A stretch of 7,810 bases of DNA from Candidatus Falkowiibacteriota bacterium (GTDB lineage: Bacteria; Patescibacteriota; Patescibacteriia; Patescibacteriales; UBA12465). Both the position numbers and the translations under genes were made by a program. The notes beneath the pieces were generated by a model. That model worked only from the letters and a program-made list of their open reading frames with translations, was not told the origin of the DNA and searched no databases. The DNA lies in assembly GCA_903857815.1 (NCBI GenBank), contig CAIOGK010000128.1, positions 1 to 7,810 on the forward strand, in the 5' to 3' direction. Shown here piece after piece: positions 1 through 5,911 of the stretch (positions within the stretch are counted from its first letter, which is position 1; the number at the start of each line of letters is the position of its first letter).

Positions 1-22
1 GTTGTTAATGGACACAGGGCGC

Positions 23-45
23 AAAAAAACCGCTTATGAGCGGTT
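23..45 (-). terminator. Intrinsic terminator of the minus-strand leader
   Basis: Read on the minus strand, AACCGCT (45-39), a four-base loop (38-35) and AGCGGTT (34-28) form a perfect 7-bp hairpin followed at once by an uninterrupted run of T (29-23). This is the standard form of a Rho-independent terminator. The plus strand has no T-run after the stem, so the signal acts on leftward transcription only. There is no long minus-strand gene to its right. Together with the consensus promoter at 155-182, it therefore bounds a leader transcript of roughly 125 nt, either terminated here or read through into a gene beyond the left edge. Confidence 0.8.
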
Positions 46-83
46 CTAAGTAATCGCAAAATAGCTGATCAATTAGAATCGCT
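39..83 (-). promoter_or_regulatory. Candidate antiterminator hairpin
   Basis: On the minus strand the 11-mer AGCGATTCTAA (83-73) is complementary at 10 of 11 positions (one A-C mismatch) to TTAGAACCGCT (49-39). The 3' arm wholly contains the 5' arm of the terminator (45-39), so this hairpin and the terminator cannot coexist. A shorter 6-bp pairing, TTAGAA (101-96) with TTCTAA (78-73), would occupy the antiterminator 5' arm and act as a protector. The order is therefore region 1 (101-96), region 2 (83-73), region 3 (49-39) and region 4 (34-28), the four-segment layout of trp-type attenuators. The pairing is read directly from sequence; the switch function is inferred. Confidence 0.55.
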
Positions 84-128
84 GTTCATACTGGTTTCTA
101 AACATTTTTTGCATATTGTTCTAGGCAT
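69..128 (-). CDS. Putative 19-aa attenuation leader peptide (CKKC)
   Basis: This short ORF starts with ATG at 128-126 and ends with TGA at 71-69, encoding MPRTICKKCLETSMNSDSN. It begins about 20 nt after the predicted transcription start of the 155-182 promoter. An AGGG lies six bases upstream of the ATG as a weak ribosome-binding site. Codons 10-11 (TTA GAA) are region 1 of the attenuator, and codons 16-19 (AGC GAT TCT AAT) contain region 2. A ribosome paused at the Cys/Lys stretch (codons 6-9) would cover region 1 and leave region 2 free to build the antiterminator; one reaching the stop would cover region 2 and favour termination. The amino acid sensed, if any, could be cysteine or lysine. 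No family is recognised, and the ORF is short enough to be chance; only its position relative to the RNA arms supports it. Confidence 0.45.
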   Translation of the reverse strand: MPRTICKKCLETSMNSDSN

Positions 129-154
129 TTACAGCCCTGTTAAAACTGATAACA

Positions 155-182
155 ATTATAGCTTTTTTAAAAATTATGTCAA
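155..182 (-). promoter_or_regulatory. Consensus sigma70-type promoter of the leader
   Basis: On the minus strand a perfect TTGACA (182-177) is separated by 16 bases from a perfect TATAAT (160-155). Both hexamers match the housekeeping sigma consensus exactly, and the spacer is one base short of the ideal 17. Transcription should start near 148 and run left through the leader ORF and the terminator. No other element in the window matches the consensus this well, which suggests high initiation with control exerted downstream by attenuation. Confidence 0.75.
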
Positions 183-238
183 GGGGGTTAAAAGACACGG
201 AAAATAGCCAAATTTTATCCTTCAAAATGTGCTTATAT

Positions 239-265
239 TATTATATATAGCTTTAATATATAATA
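239..265 (+). promoter_or_regulatory. Weak candidate promoter/dyad for the plus-strand pair
   Basis: A TATAAT hexamer on the plus strand (259-264) lies about 50 nt before the start codon at 315, but no convincing -35 hexamer is found 16-18 bases upstream. It sits in a perfect 10-bp inverted repeat, TATTATATAT (239-248) and ATATATAATA (256-265), with a 7-base spacer. The dyad is all A/T, so it may be low-complexity chance rather than an operator. Apart from this, 184-314 shows no gene or RNA that I can support. Confidence 0.3.
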
Positions 266-314
266 TCTTTATGACCATAAAATAAAATATTTAACTTCTA
301 CTTATTCGGTCTTT

Positions 315-1886
315 ATGCAAATTCCAAAAAAACAAAAAATTCTTATAATCGGAGCGGGGCCAGCCGGATTGTCGGCTGCCCATAAGTTGTCTCAACAAAA
401 AGATACTGAAATTATTATTTGGGAAAAAAATTCCCAAGTAGGTGGCCTCGCTAGGACCTTAAGCCATCAGGGATTTTTATTTGATCTCGGTCCTCATCGT
501 TTTTTTACTAAAAACGATGAGATTAATGAATTTTGGGAAAATATTTTGCCCTTACAGGGCAAGTCTAGCGCTGAAGATTTAAAATGGAAGAAGAATAACC
601 AATTATCCGATAGACCGGATGCTCCTGACCCAGAAAAAGATAATCGCGTTATGTTATCAAAAAATCGTTTAACGAGAATGTTCTTCAAACAGAAATTCTT
701 CGATTATCCTTTGAAATTAAATGCGGAAAATTTACTAAAGCTAGGACCAATAAACTGCCTGTTTATCGGCTTATCGTATCTACAAATTAAATTGTTTCCC
801 CGTCAACCAGAAATTAATCTAGAAGATTTTTACATAAATCGTTTCGGTAAAAAATTATATCAATTTTTCTTTAAAGATTATACGGAAAAAGTTTGGGGGG
901 TGCCATGCAAAAATATCCCCAAAGAATGGGGGGCACAAAGAGTAAAAGACCTTTCTCTAACTAAAATGATTAGTAATTTTATTAAATCTGCTCTTGGTTT
1001 AAAAAATAACAACCAACAAACTAGTCTAATAGATAAATTTACCTATCCCAAATATGGCGCCGGTCATTTTTACCAAACTCTAGCTGATAGCTTGCTCCAA
1101 GCTGGTGTAAAAATAGAATTAAATACTGAATTAAAAGAATTAAAGCACGAAAATGGATTAATAAAATCAGTAAGCGGTGAAAAAACTAATGGTCAAAAAA
1201 TAATATTAGAAGAAATATCGAATGTAATATCAACCATGCCTATAAAAGAACTAGTAACATCGCTCAGCCCGCAATCACCAAAAGAAATAAGCATTATCAC
1301 AGAAGCTTTGCCATATAGAAATTCTATTATAGTAGCGATTTTATACAAAAAATTAAGTATTAACAATGAAACTAAAATTCTAACACGAGCCAATATTATC
1401 CCTGATCATTGGATTTATATTCATGAATCTGGCGTTGACATGGTAAGGATAAGTTTGTTTAATAATTTTAGTGAATTCATGTTAGGCGATAAAAATCTTC
1501 CTTGGATGAGCTTAGAATATTGTTGCAACGAAAGTGACGCAATCTGGAAACAAACGGATGCTTTAATTATCGAAAAAGCAAAAATTGAATTAGAAAAAAT
1601 GGGCCTAGCAAACTATAATGATTTTATAACCGCTAAAGTAGAAAAAATAGAAAAAAGTTACCCTGCCTATTTTGGTTCATATGCAGAATTCCCAAAAATA
1701 AAAGAGTATTTAGATAAATTTACTAATCTTTTTCCAACTGGACGCAATGGTCAACATAAATATAATAATATGGATCACTCTATTGCCTGCGGTTTTGAAG
1801 CGGCTAATCTAATTATCCAAAATAAAAAAGATAAAAATTTTTTATGGTCAATTAATACTGATACAGAATATCAAGAAAAAAAATAA
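315..1886 (+). CDS. FAD/NAD(P)-binding amine-oxidase-like oxidoreductase
   Basis: This is a 523-residue flavoprotein of the protoporphyrinogen-oxidase (HemY)/UDP-galactopyranose-mutase-like superfamily. The N-terminus has the Rossmann dinucleotide loop GAGPAG (13-18), the acidic strand-end residue E37 expected to bind the adenine ribose, and GGLART (43-48). PHRFF follows at 60-64. A mid-protein YTEKVWG (189-195) and a C-terminal TGRNGQHKYNNMDHS (475-489), the usual FAD-closing segment, complete the fold. No signal peptide or membrane span is evident, so it is probably cytoplasmic. It lies 5 nt before a GT-C-type glycosyltransferase gene, so a role in sugar-nucleotide or lipid-linked glycan modification is more likely than haem synthesis; the substrate cannot be read from sequence. 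A charged stretch near 82-112 looks like an insertion relative to typical relatives. The start is the first in-frame ATG after the AT-rich leader; it has no Shine-Dalgarno sequence. Confidence 0.85.
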   Translation: MQIPKKQKILIIGAGPAGLSAAHKLSQQKDTEIIIWEKNSQVGGLARTLSHQGFLFDLGPHRFFTKNDEINEFWENILPLQGKSSAEDLKWKKNNQLSDRPDAPDPEKDNRVMLSKNRLTRMFFKQKFFDYPLKLNAENLLKLGPINCLFIGLSYLQIKLFPRQPEINLEDFYINRFGKKLYQFFFKDYTEKVWGVPCKNIPKEWGAQRVKDLSLTKMISNFIKSALGLKNNNQQTSLIDKFTYPKYGAGHFYQTLADSLLQAGVKIELNTELKELKHENGLIKSVSGEKTNGQKIILEEISNVISTMPIKELVTSLSPQSPKEISIITEALPYRNSIIVAILYKKLSINNETKILTRANIIPDHWIYIHESGVDMVRISLFNNFSEFMLGDKNLPWMSLEYCCNESDAIWKQTDALIIEKAKIELEKMGLANYNDFITAKVEKIEKSYPAYFGSYAEFPKIKEYLDKFTNLFPTGRNGQHKYNNMDHSIACGFEAANLIIQNKKDKNFLWSINTDTEYQEKK

Positions 1887-1891
1887 ACTCT

Positions 1892-3328
1892 ATGCTAGAA
1901 AAAAGTAATTTTAAAGACAAAATTTTATGGTTAGTCTTTGGAATTTTTATTGTCATAACTTTATGGGGACTAATGAACCATTTGCCCTGGAGAGATGAAG
2001 CTCAAAGTTGGTTAATAGTACGTGATTTAAATTTTCTAAATATTATTAAACAAATGCCTTATGAGGGGACACCTCCGCTCTGGCATTTAATTTTATATCC
2101 TTTCGCTAAACTAGGTTTGCCTTATGTTTCGGAGTTAATAATTCATTACATAATTGCGATTCTAGCAGTATTTATTTTTTTATTTTTTTCACCACTACCA
2201 AAAAGTGTTAAAATTTTGCTTCCCTTTACATACTATTTTCTATTTGAATATTCTATCGTTGCTAGAAACTATAGCCTAACGGCCTTCATCCTTTTTTTAA
2301 TTGCGACTCTGTATCAAAATCGTTTTAAAAAACCAGTATTTTATGCGATTTTAATATTTTTACTAGCCTGGACAAACGTTCATTCTCTGGGGATATCAGT
2401 TTTATTACTGATATTATTTATCTACGACATCATAAAGAATCGCTACGAAGAAAAAAAATATCTTATCGCAATTATTGTTATGATGCTAGGCTTAACTTCC
2501 GCTATTTTAATAATGATTCCTCAGATAGATCAATATACGACTCTTATTTTAAATAGTTGGTATGTTTTACCTCGCTCTCTCGCCTCCGCCCTAATACCAT
2601 TTCTAAACAATCCAGGGGTTAATCTTCTAATATTATCAACTGTCAGCCTGTTATGGCTACCAATAATTTTATTTATTTTAAAAAATTGGGAAACAAAAGT
2701 AATTTTTGTTTTTTCGTATCTCTGGTTATTATTTATTTTTCTTTTTAAACATCCAGGCGATTTACGTCATTACGGTTTAATTCTTATATTATTCATCTTC
2801 GTTTGGTGGGTAGATATATTAAAAAATAAAACTAACTACTCTCAAAATACTAGATATCGCATTATATTTTATCTTTTTTTATGCTGTTTAATAATTAACA
2901 TTCTTTATGCCGGTTACTTTTATATATCTGGAAATAACAAATATTTTTCTGGCGCTAAAGAAATGACTGAGTATTTAAAAAATAACGACTTATTAAAAAA
3001 TGAAATTGCCGCTTATCCTTCCTATTCTGGTAGTGCCTTACTACCTTATCTTCCTGGTAAAAAATTCTATCAAATGGAAACTTTAAAGGAGGGAACATTT
3101 TTAACTTGGAACAAAGATTTTGTAATTGGCAATCAGACGCCTTATTATATCTTAAAGGCCTACTTAAAAAAATATTATCAGAATCAAACAAACCAAATAG
3201 ACCGCATCCTTCTAATAACAACTATCCCAGAAGGCTATGATCCGGAATTGACTTTAATTACTAAAACAAAAAAAGAAACCATCAAACAAGATGAATTCTT
3301 TTATTTATACTGGTTAAATTTAAAATAA
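1892..3328 (+). CDS. GT-C-type multi-pass membrane glycosyltransferase-like protein
   Basis: This 478-residue polytopic membrane protein has about ten or eleven hydrophobic spans. The first is at about 11-29, most others fall between 79 and 310, and the last is at 323-343, followed by a soluble tail of about 135 residues. Directly after the first span, in the expected extracytoplasmic loop, is WRDEAQSW (33-40). Its Asp-Glu pair (D35, E36) sits where the catalytic acid of ArnT/PMT-type (GT39-like) glycosyltransferases lies. It is followed by a PPLWH segment (61-65) and an RNYSL segment (125-129), both reminiscent of that superfamily. Such enzymes move a sugar from a polyprenyl-phosphate donor to a lipid, glycan or protein on the outer face of the membrane. 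Donor and acceptor here are unknown. The 5-nt gap after the flavoprotein gene implies cotranscription. Similarity is judged by topology and motif only, so a related GT-C family is possible. Confidence 0.7.
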   Translation: MLEKSNFKDKILWLVFGIFIVITLWGLMNHLPWRDEAQSWLIVRDLNFLNIIKQMPYEGTPPLWHLILYPFAKLGLPYVSELIIHYIIAILAVFIFLFFSPLPKSVKILLPFTYYFLFEYSIVARNYSLTAFILFLIATLYQNRFKKPVFYAILIFLLAWTNVHSLGISVLLLILFIYDIIKNRYEEKKYLIAIIVMMLGLTSAILIMIPQIDQYTTLILNSWYVLPRSLASALIPFLNNPGVNLLILSTVSLLWLPIILFILKNWETKVIFVFSYLWLLFIFLFKHPGDLRHYGLILILFIFVWWVDILKNKTNYSQNTRYRIIFYLFLCCLIINILYAGYFYISGNNKYFSGAKEMTEYLKNNDLLKNEIAAYPSYSGSALLPYLPGKKFYQMETLKEGTFLTWNKDFVIGNQTPYYILKAYLKKYYQNQTNQIDRILLITTIPEGYDPELTLITKTKKETIKQDEFFYLYWLNLK

Positions 3329-3331
3329 ATT

Positions 3332-4390
3332 TTAATCTTCTAGCGTATCGGGATATTGCATTTGTCCAAGAGCCGCTTCTCTATCTATTATACCGTCTTG
3401 ATAAAGTTGTTTAATATGTTTATCAAGGGTAATCATACCAACGTTCCCCCCAGTTTCGATAACACTTACAATTTGAGCGACTTTCCCCTCTCTAATCAAA
3501 TTAGCAATTGCTGAATTATTTAAAAGAATTTCTCTGGCCGCAACTCGCCCGCCTCCAATTTTCGGAATTAATCTCTGAGAAACAATTGCGGTTAACACAA
3601 AAGATAGTTGAGATTTAATCTGATTTTGTTGATGAGGAGGAAAAATATCAATAATTCTATCAATTGTTTGAGCGGCGCTATAGGTATGAAGCGTGGCTAA
3701 CACTAAATGGCCCGTCTCTGCTAAAGTAACCGCCGTAGAAATAGTTTCAAAATCTCTCATTTCGCCAACCATAATAACATTTGGATCCTGACGTAATGCG
3801 TGCTTTAAGCCACTAGCAAAACTTACCATATCAGTCCCTAGTTGACGCTGGGAAATAATACTTTTCTTCGGTTTAAAAATATATTCAACTGGATCCTCTA
3901 AAGTAACAATATTTACGCTGCTGTTAGCATTTATATAATTAACCATCGCCGCTAAGGTTGTTGATTTTCCACAACCCGTTGGTCCAGTAACTAAAATTAA
4001 ACCCTGATGAAGACTTAATATCTTTTCTAAAACTGAAGGCATTCCTAACTCGGCTAAAGTTGGATCCTGATCTGTTATCACGCGAGCAACTATTTTAATA
4101 TGACCTTTTTCGAAAGAGAAATTTATTCGATAACGATAATCATCTAATTGATAGCCTAAATCTAAATCACGATTTTCAAGAAATCTTTTTTTCTGTTCAC
4201 GGTCTAAAATAACCCCAATAAAACTTTCTAAGTCAGCAACTTTTAATACTGTAAAGCCCCCACCTTTTACAACTTGATTAATATCAAATAATTCTCCAGA
4301 AATTCTAAAAATTGGTGGCTGTCCAAAAAGCAAATGAATATCCGAGGCCTGTTTTTCGGCCGCTAATTTTAATATATTATTTATTTCCAT
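3332..4390 (-). CDS. pilT: Type IV pilus retraction ATPase PilT
   Basis: PilT is the cytoplasmic hexameric secretion-superfamily ATPase that depolymerises type IV pili, powering twitching motility and DNA uptake. At 352 residues it has the family's usual length. Visible motifs are the N-terminal ASDIHL (15-20), Walker A GPTGCGKS (136-143), Asp box LEDPVEY (164-170), Walker B IMVGEMRD with catalytic E210 (206-213), and His box TGHLVLATLHT (226-236). The PilT-specific AIRNLIREGK-like motif appears as AIANLIREGK (294-303), which separates it from the extension ATPase PilB. The gene lies 12 nt downstream of rnc and is probably the last cistron of the rpmF-nusB-rnc transcript, with no promoter or Shine-Dalgarno sequence seen in the gap. 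No other pilus genes are present here. Its stop codon is 3 nt from the stop of the convergent membrane-protein gene. Confidence 0.95.
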   Translation of the reverse strand: MEINNILKLAAEKQASDIHLLFGQPPIFRISGELFDINQVVKGGGFTVLKVADLESFIGVILDREQKKRFLENRDLDLGYQLDDYRYRINFSFEKGHIKIVARVITDQDPTLAELGMPSVLEKILSLHQGLILVTGPTGCGKSTTLAAMVNYINANSSVNIVTLEDPVEYIFKPKKSIISQRQLGTDMVSFASGLKHALRQDPNVIMVGEMRDFETISTAVTLAETGHLVLATLHTYSAAQTIDRIIDIFPPHQQNQIKSQLSFVLTAIVSQRLIPKIGGGRVAAREILLNNSAIANLIREGKVAQIVSVIETGGNVGMITLDKHIKQLYQDGIIDREAALGQMQYPDTLED

Positions 4391-4402
4391 ATTATTATTA
4401 AT

Positions 4403-5101
4403 TTACCAATTCATTTTTTTAAGTCCTTTAGCGGCGGCTGAAACTTGTGCCTCTTGTTTAGACGATCCTTCACCAGTAGTTACAAGCTCATCCCCTAAAT
4501 ACAAACCAACCGTAAAAGTCTTAGCATGATCCGGCCCCGTTTGATCCAGTATTTGATAGTGAGGAGTAACACTTCTTACCTCTTGAGCTTTTTCTTGAAA
4601 ACGTGATTTCGGATCAAGATATAAACGATTTTCTAAAATTGAATCTAATTTACAAACTATATTTTTCAAAACAAATTTCTTAGCCGCTGGGATTCCTTGA
4701 TCAAGATAAATGGCGCCGATAATCGCTTCAACCGCATTAGCTAAAATAAACTGACGTGATTTTTTATTTTTATCTTTAGATTCCCCTTTAGATAAATATA
4801 AGGCATCTTCAATTTTTAATTCTTGAGCAATTTCGTAAAGCATTTTAGCGTTAACTAGAGAAGCTCGCCAATTTGTTAAATCACCTTCAGGAACATCGGT
4901 AAAATTTAAAAATAAATATTCAGTCACAATAATTTCTAAAACGGCATCACCTAAAAATTCTAAACGTTCATTATGCCCAGTTTTAAAATCGGGATGTTCA
5001 TTAATATAAGAACGATGAACCATGGCCTGACGAATTAAATCGACATCCTTAAAAACAACTCCTAAATTTTTTTGTAATTTTAATAACTGAGTCTGATCCA
5101 T
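4403..5101 (-). CDS. rnc: Ribonuclease III
   Basis: RNase III is the homodimeric double-strand-specific endonuclease that excises 16S and 23S rRNA precursors and processes structured mRNAs. The 232-residue protein has a nuclease domain (about 1-150) with signature NERLEFLGDAVL (44-55), giving acidic residues E45, E48 and D52, followed by a dsRNA-binding domain (about 163-230) ending in the usual SSKQEAQ...AA helix. The second catalytic motif reads ANAVEAIIGAIYLD (121-134). E125 is kept, but N122 (codon AAT) occupies the position usually held by Asp (D114 in E. coli numbering), a departure noted in the findings. The gene follows nusB by 16 nt across a small hairpin. Association with rpmF and nusB is consistent with shared control of ribosome production. 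The ATG is preceded by no Shine-Dalgarno sequence. Confidence 0.95.
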   Translation of the reverse strand: MDQTQLLKLQKNLGVVFKDVDLIRQAMVHRSYINEHPDFKTGHNERLEFLGDAVLEIIVTEYLFLNFTDVPEGDLTNWRASLVNAKMLYEIAQELKIEDALYLSKGESKDKNKKSRQFILANAVEAIIGAIYLDQGIPAAKKFVLKNIVCKLDSILENRLYLDPKSRFQEKAQEVRSVTPHYQILDQTGPDHAKTFTVGLYLGDELVTTGEGSSKQEAQVSAAAKGLKKMNW

Positions 5102-5111
5102 ATAAATACAA

Positions 5112-5133
5112 AAGGGCCTAGTTATTAGGCGCC
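5112..5133 (-). terminator. Weak intercistronic hairpin between nusB and rnc
   Basis: On the minus strand, GCCTA (5130-5126) and TAGGC (5120-5116) pair around a five-base loop. Two more G-C pairs (5133-5132 with 5115-5114) add if one base bulges. The stem overlaps the nusB TAG stop and is followed by TTTTG and a U-rich stretch just before the rnc start codon. It could be a partial terminator that lowers rnc and pilT expression, an mRNA-processing site, or a barrier exposing or hiding the rnc start. It is short and the U-tract is interrupted, so full termination is unlikely. Confidence 0.35.
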
Positions 5134-5657
5134 TCTTGGTCTAAATTATTTTTTTGTTCTTCAGTATCAATCTTGGCTTCCATTTCTAACGTCGCTGCTG
5201 CTTGATGAGCCGCTTCTAGCTCTTCTTTATTATCACGCTTTTGAATTTCTGGTTCATCACCATAAAGAGCGCCTAAAACACCATTAACAAATTTACCCGA
5301 GGAATCGCCACCAAAACTTTTAGCAATTTCAATTGATTCATTAATTGCAACTCGCGGAGGAATAGCGGTATAAAGCAATTCATAAATACCAAGTCGCAAA
5401 ATATTTCTATCAACCGCCGTAATTTGATCTAACGGCCATTCAGTCGCATATTTTATAATATGCTTATCAATAATATCGGTATGCTCAGCAACGCCGGAAA
5501 TTAAATCTTTTACAAAACCGCCATCATCAAAGTTGGGAGCAAAATTAGCAAAATTATCAACCATTATTTTTTCTAAATCACCATTTTTGCGACCATTAAA
5601 ATCCCAAGCGAATAAGGTTTGAAGGGCAATAGTCCTAGCAAGATGTCTGTTGGACAT
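5118..5657 (-). CDS. nusB: Transcription antitermination factor NusB
   Basis: NusB binds boxA RNA with NusE (ribosomal protein S10) and assembles antitermination complexes on rRNA operons. The 179-residue protein opens with the family's R-x-x-A-x-x-x-L-Q-x-L-F pattern (8-16). It continues with a WPLDQITAVDRNILRLGIYE block (74-93), then VAINESIEIAKSFG (103-116) and KFVNGVLGAL (122-131), all diagnostic. The core ends near 133; the last 46 residues form an acidic, Glu/Ala/Asn-rich, probably disordered or helical tail absent from the compact (about 140-residue) textbook proteins. Its start lies 3 nt after the rpmF stop, implying translational coupling or at least cotranscription, and rnc follows. 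No Shine-Dalgarno sequence precedes the ATG. Confidence 0.93.
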   Translation of the reverse strand: MSNRHLARTIALQTLFAWDFNGRKNGDLEKIMVDNFANFAPNFDDGGFVKDLISGVAEHTDIIDKHIIKYATEWPLDQITAVDRNILRLGIYELLYTAIPPRVAINESIEIAKSFGGDSSGKFVNGVLGALYGDEPEIQKRDNKEELEAAHQAAATLEMEAKIDTEEQKNNLDQEAPNN

Positions 5658-5660
5658 AAA

Positions 5661-5858
5661 TTATTTTTTCTTGACGACTTTTGTTTTTGTTTTAATAACT
5701 GCTTTATCTTTATAAGTACCACAAAAAGCGCAAACTGTATGAGGCTTTCTCATCTCACCACATTTTGGACATTTTTTAAGGGTAACTTTTTTTAACGCTA
5801 AATGAGCGCGCCCAGTATGGGTCTTACTATGGGTTTTCTTTTTCTTTGGATTAGCCAT
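5661..5858 (-). CDS. rpmF: 50S ribosomal protein L32 (bL32), zinc-ribbon form
   Basis: bL32 is a small component of the large ribosomal subunit. The 65-residue protein has the hallmark start MANPKKKKTHSKTHTGRAH, a very basic composition and a zinc-ribbon with four cysteines (C30, C33, C43, C46) in the pattern CPKCG...CAFCG. This is therefore the zinc-binding (C+) paralogue type rather than the cysteine-free type. It is slightly longer than usual because of a Lys-rich tail. It is the first gene after the promoter at 5884-5911, with a predicted 5' leader of about 20 nt and no Shine-Dalgarno sequence. In many bacteria rpmF heads a plsX-fab-acpP cluster; here it is joined directly to nusB and rnc. 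Confidence 0.96.
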   Translation of the reverse strand: MANPKKKKTHSKTHTGRAHLALKKVTLKKCPKCGEMRKPHTVCAFCGTYKDKAVIKTKTKVVKKK

Positions 5859-5883
5859 ATAAATTTTTAATTATTACAATTTT

Positions 5884-5911
5884 AGTATAACGCAACGCCT
5901 ATATTAGTCAA
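5884..5911 (-). promoter_or_regulatory. rpmF: Promoter of rpmF-nusB-rnc-pilT, overlapped by a dyad
   Basis: Within the 69-nt ftsH-rpmF gap, the minus strand shows TTGACT (5911-5906), a 16-base spacer and TATACT (5889-5884), each one base from consensus. Transcription would start near 5877, about 20 nt before the rpmF ATG. The -35 box lies inside a 22-bp inverted repeat (5918-5897; 8-bp arms with one mismatch, 6-base loop). The repeat lacks a following T-run, so it is not a clear ftsH terminator and could be an operator. Confidence 0.65.

Noticed and set aside
1..128. Longer coding frame if TGA were read as glycine, since the leader-ORF frame stays open after TGA to the left edge
   Set aside because: All seven complete genes contain no in-frame TGA, and the open stretch runs through a strong terminator, so the standard code fits better.
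23..150. T-box riboswitch, because GAACCGC before the terminator recalls the T-box end
   Set aside because: The AGGGUGG part of the T-box and a stem I/specifier domain are missing, and the leader of about 125 nt is too short.
239..265. Regulatory operator formed by the A/T inverted repeat before the plus-strand genes
   Set aside because: The arms are perfect but pure A/T in a very AT-rich stretch, so chance is a sufficient explanation; retained only as part of a weak promoter call.
494..688. 64-aa minus-strand ORF inside the oxidoreductase gene
   Set aside because: It lies entirely in the shadow of a clear family member, has no recognisable domain and no start signals.
1193..1393. 66-aa minus-strand ORF inside the oxidoreductase gene
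   Set aside because: Antisense shadow with no domain, promoter or ribosome-binding site.
2955..3221. 88-aa minus-strand ORF inside the membrane glycosyltransferase gene
   Set aside because: Antisense to the soluble tail of a well-supported gene, with no recognisable features.
3319..3337. Bidirectional terminator between the convergent genes
   Set aside because: Only a short A/T-only dyad is present, with no G-C stem; it is unlikely to terminate efficiently.
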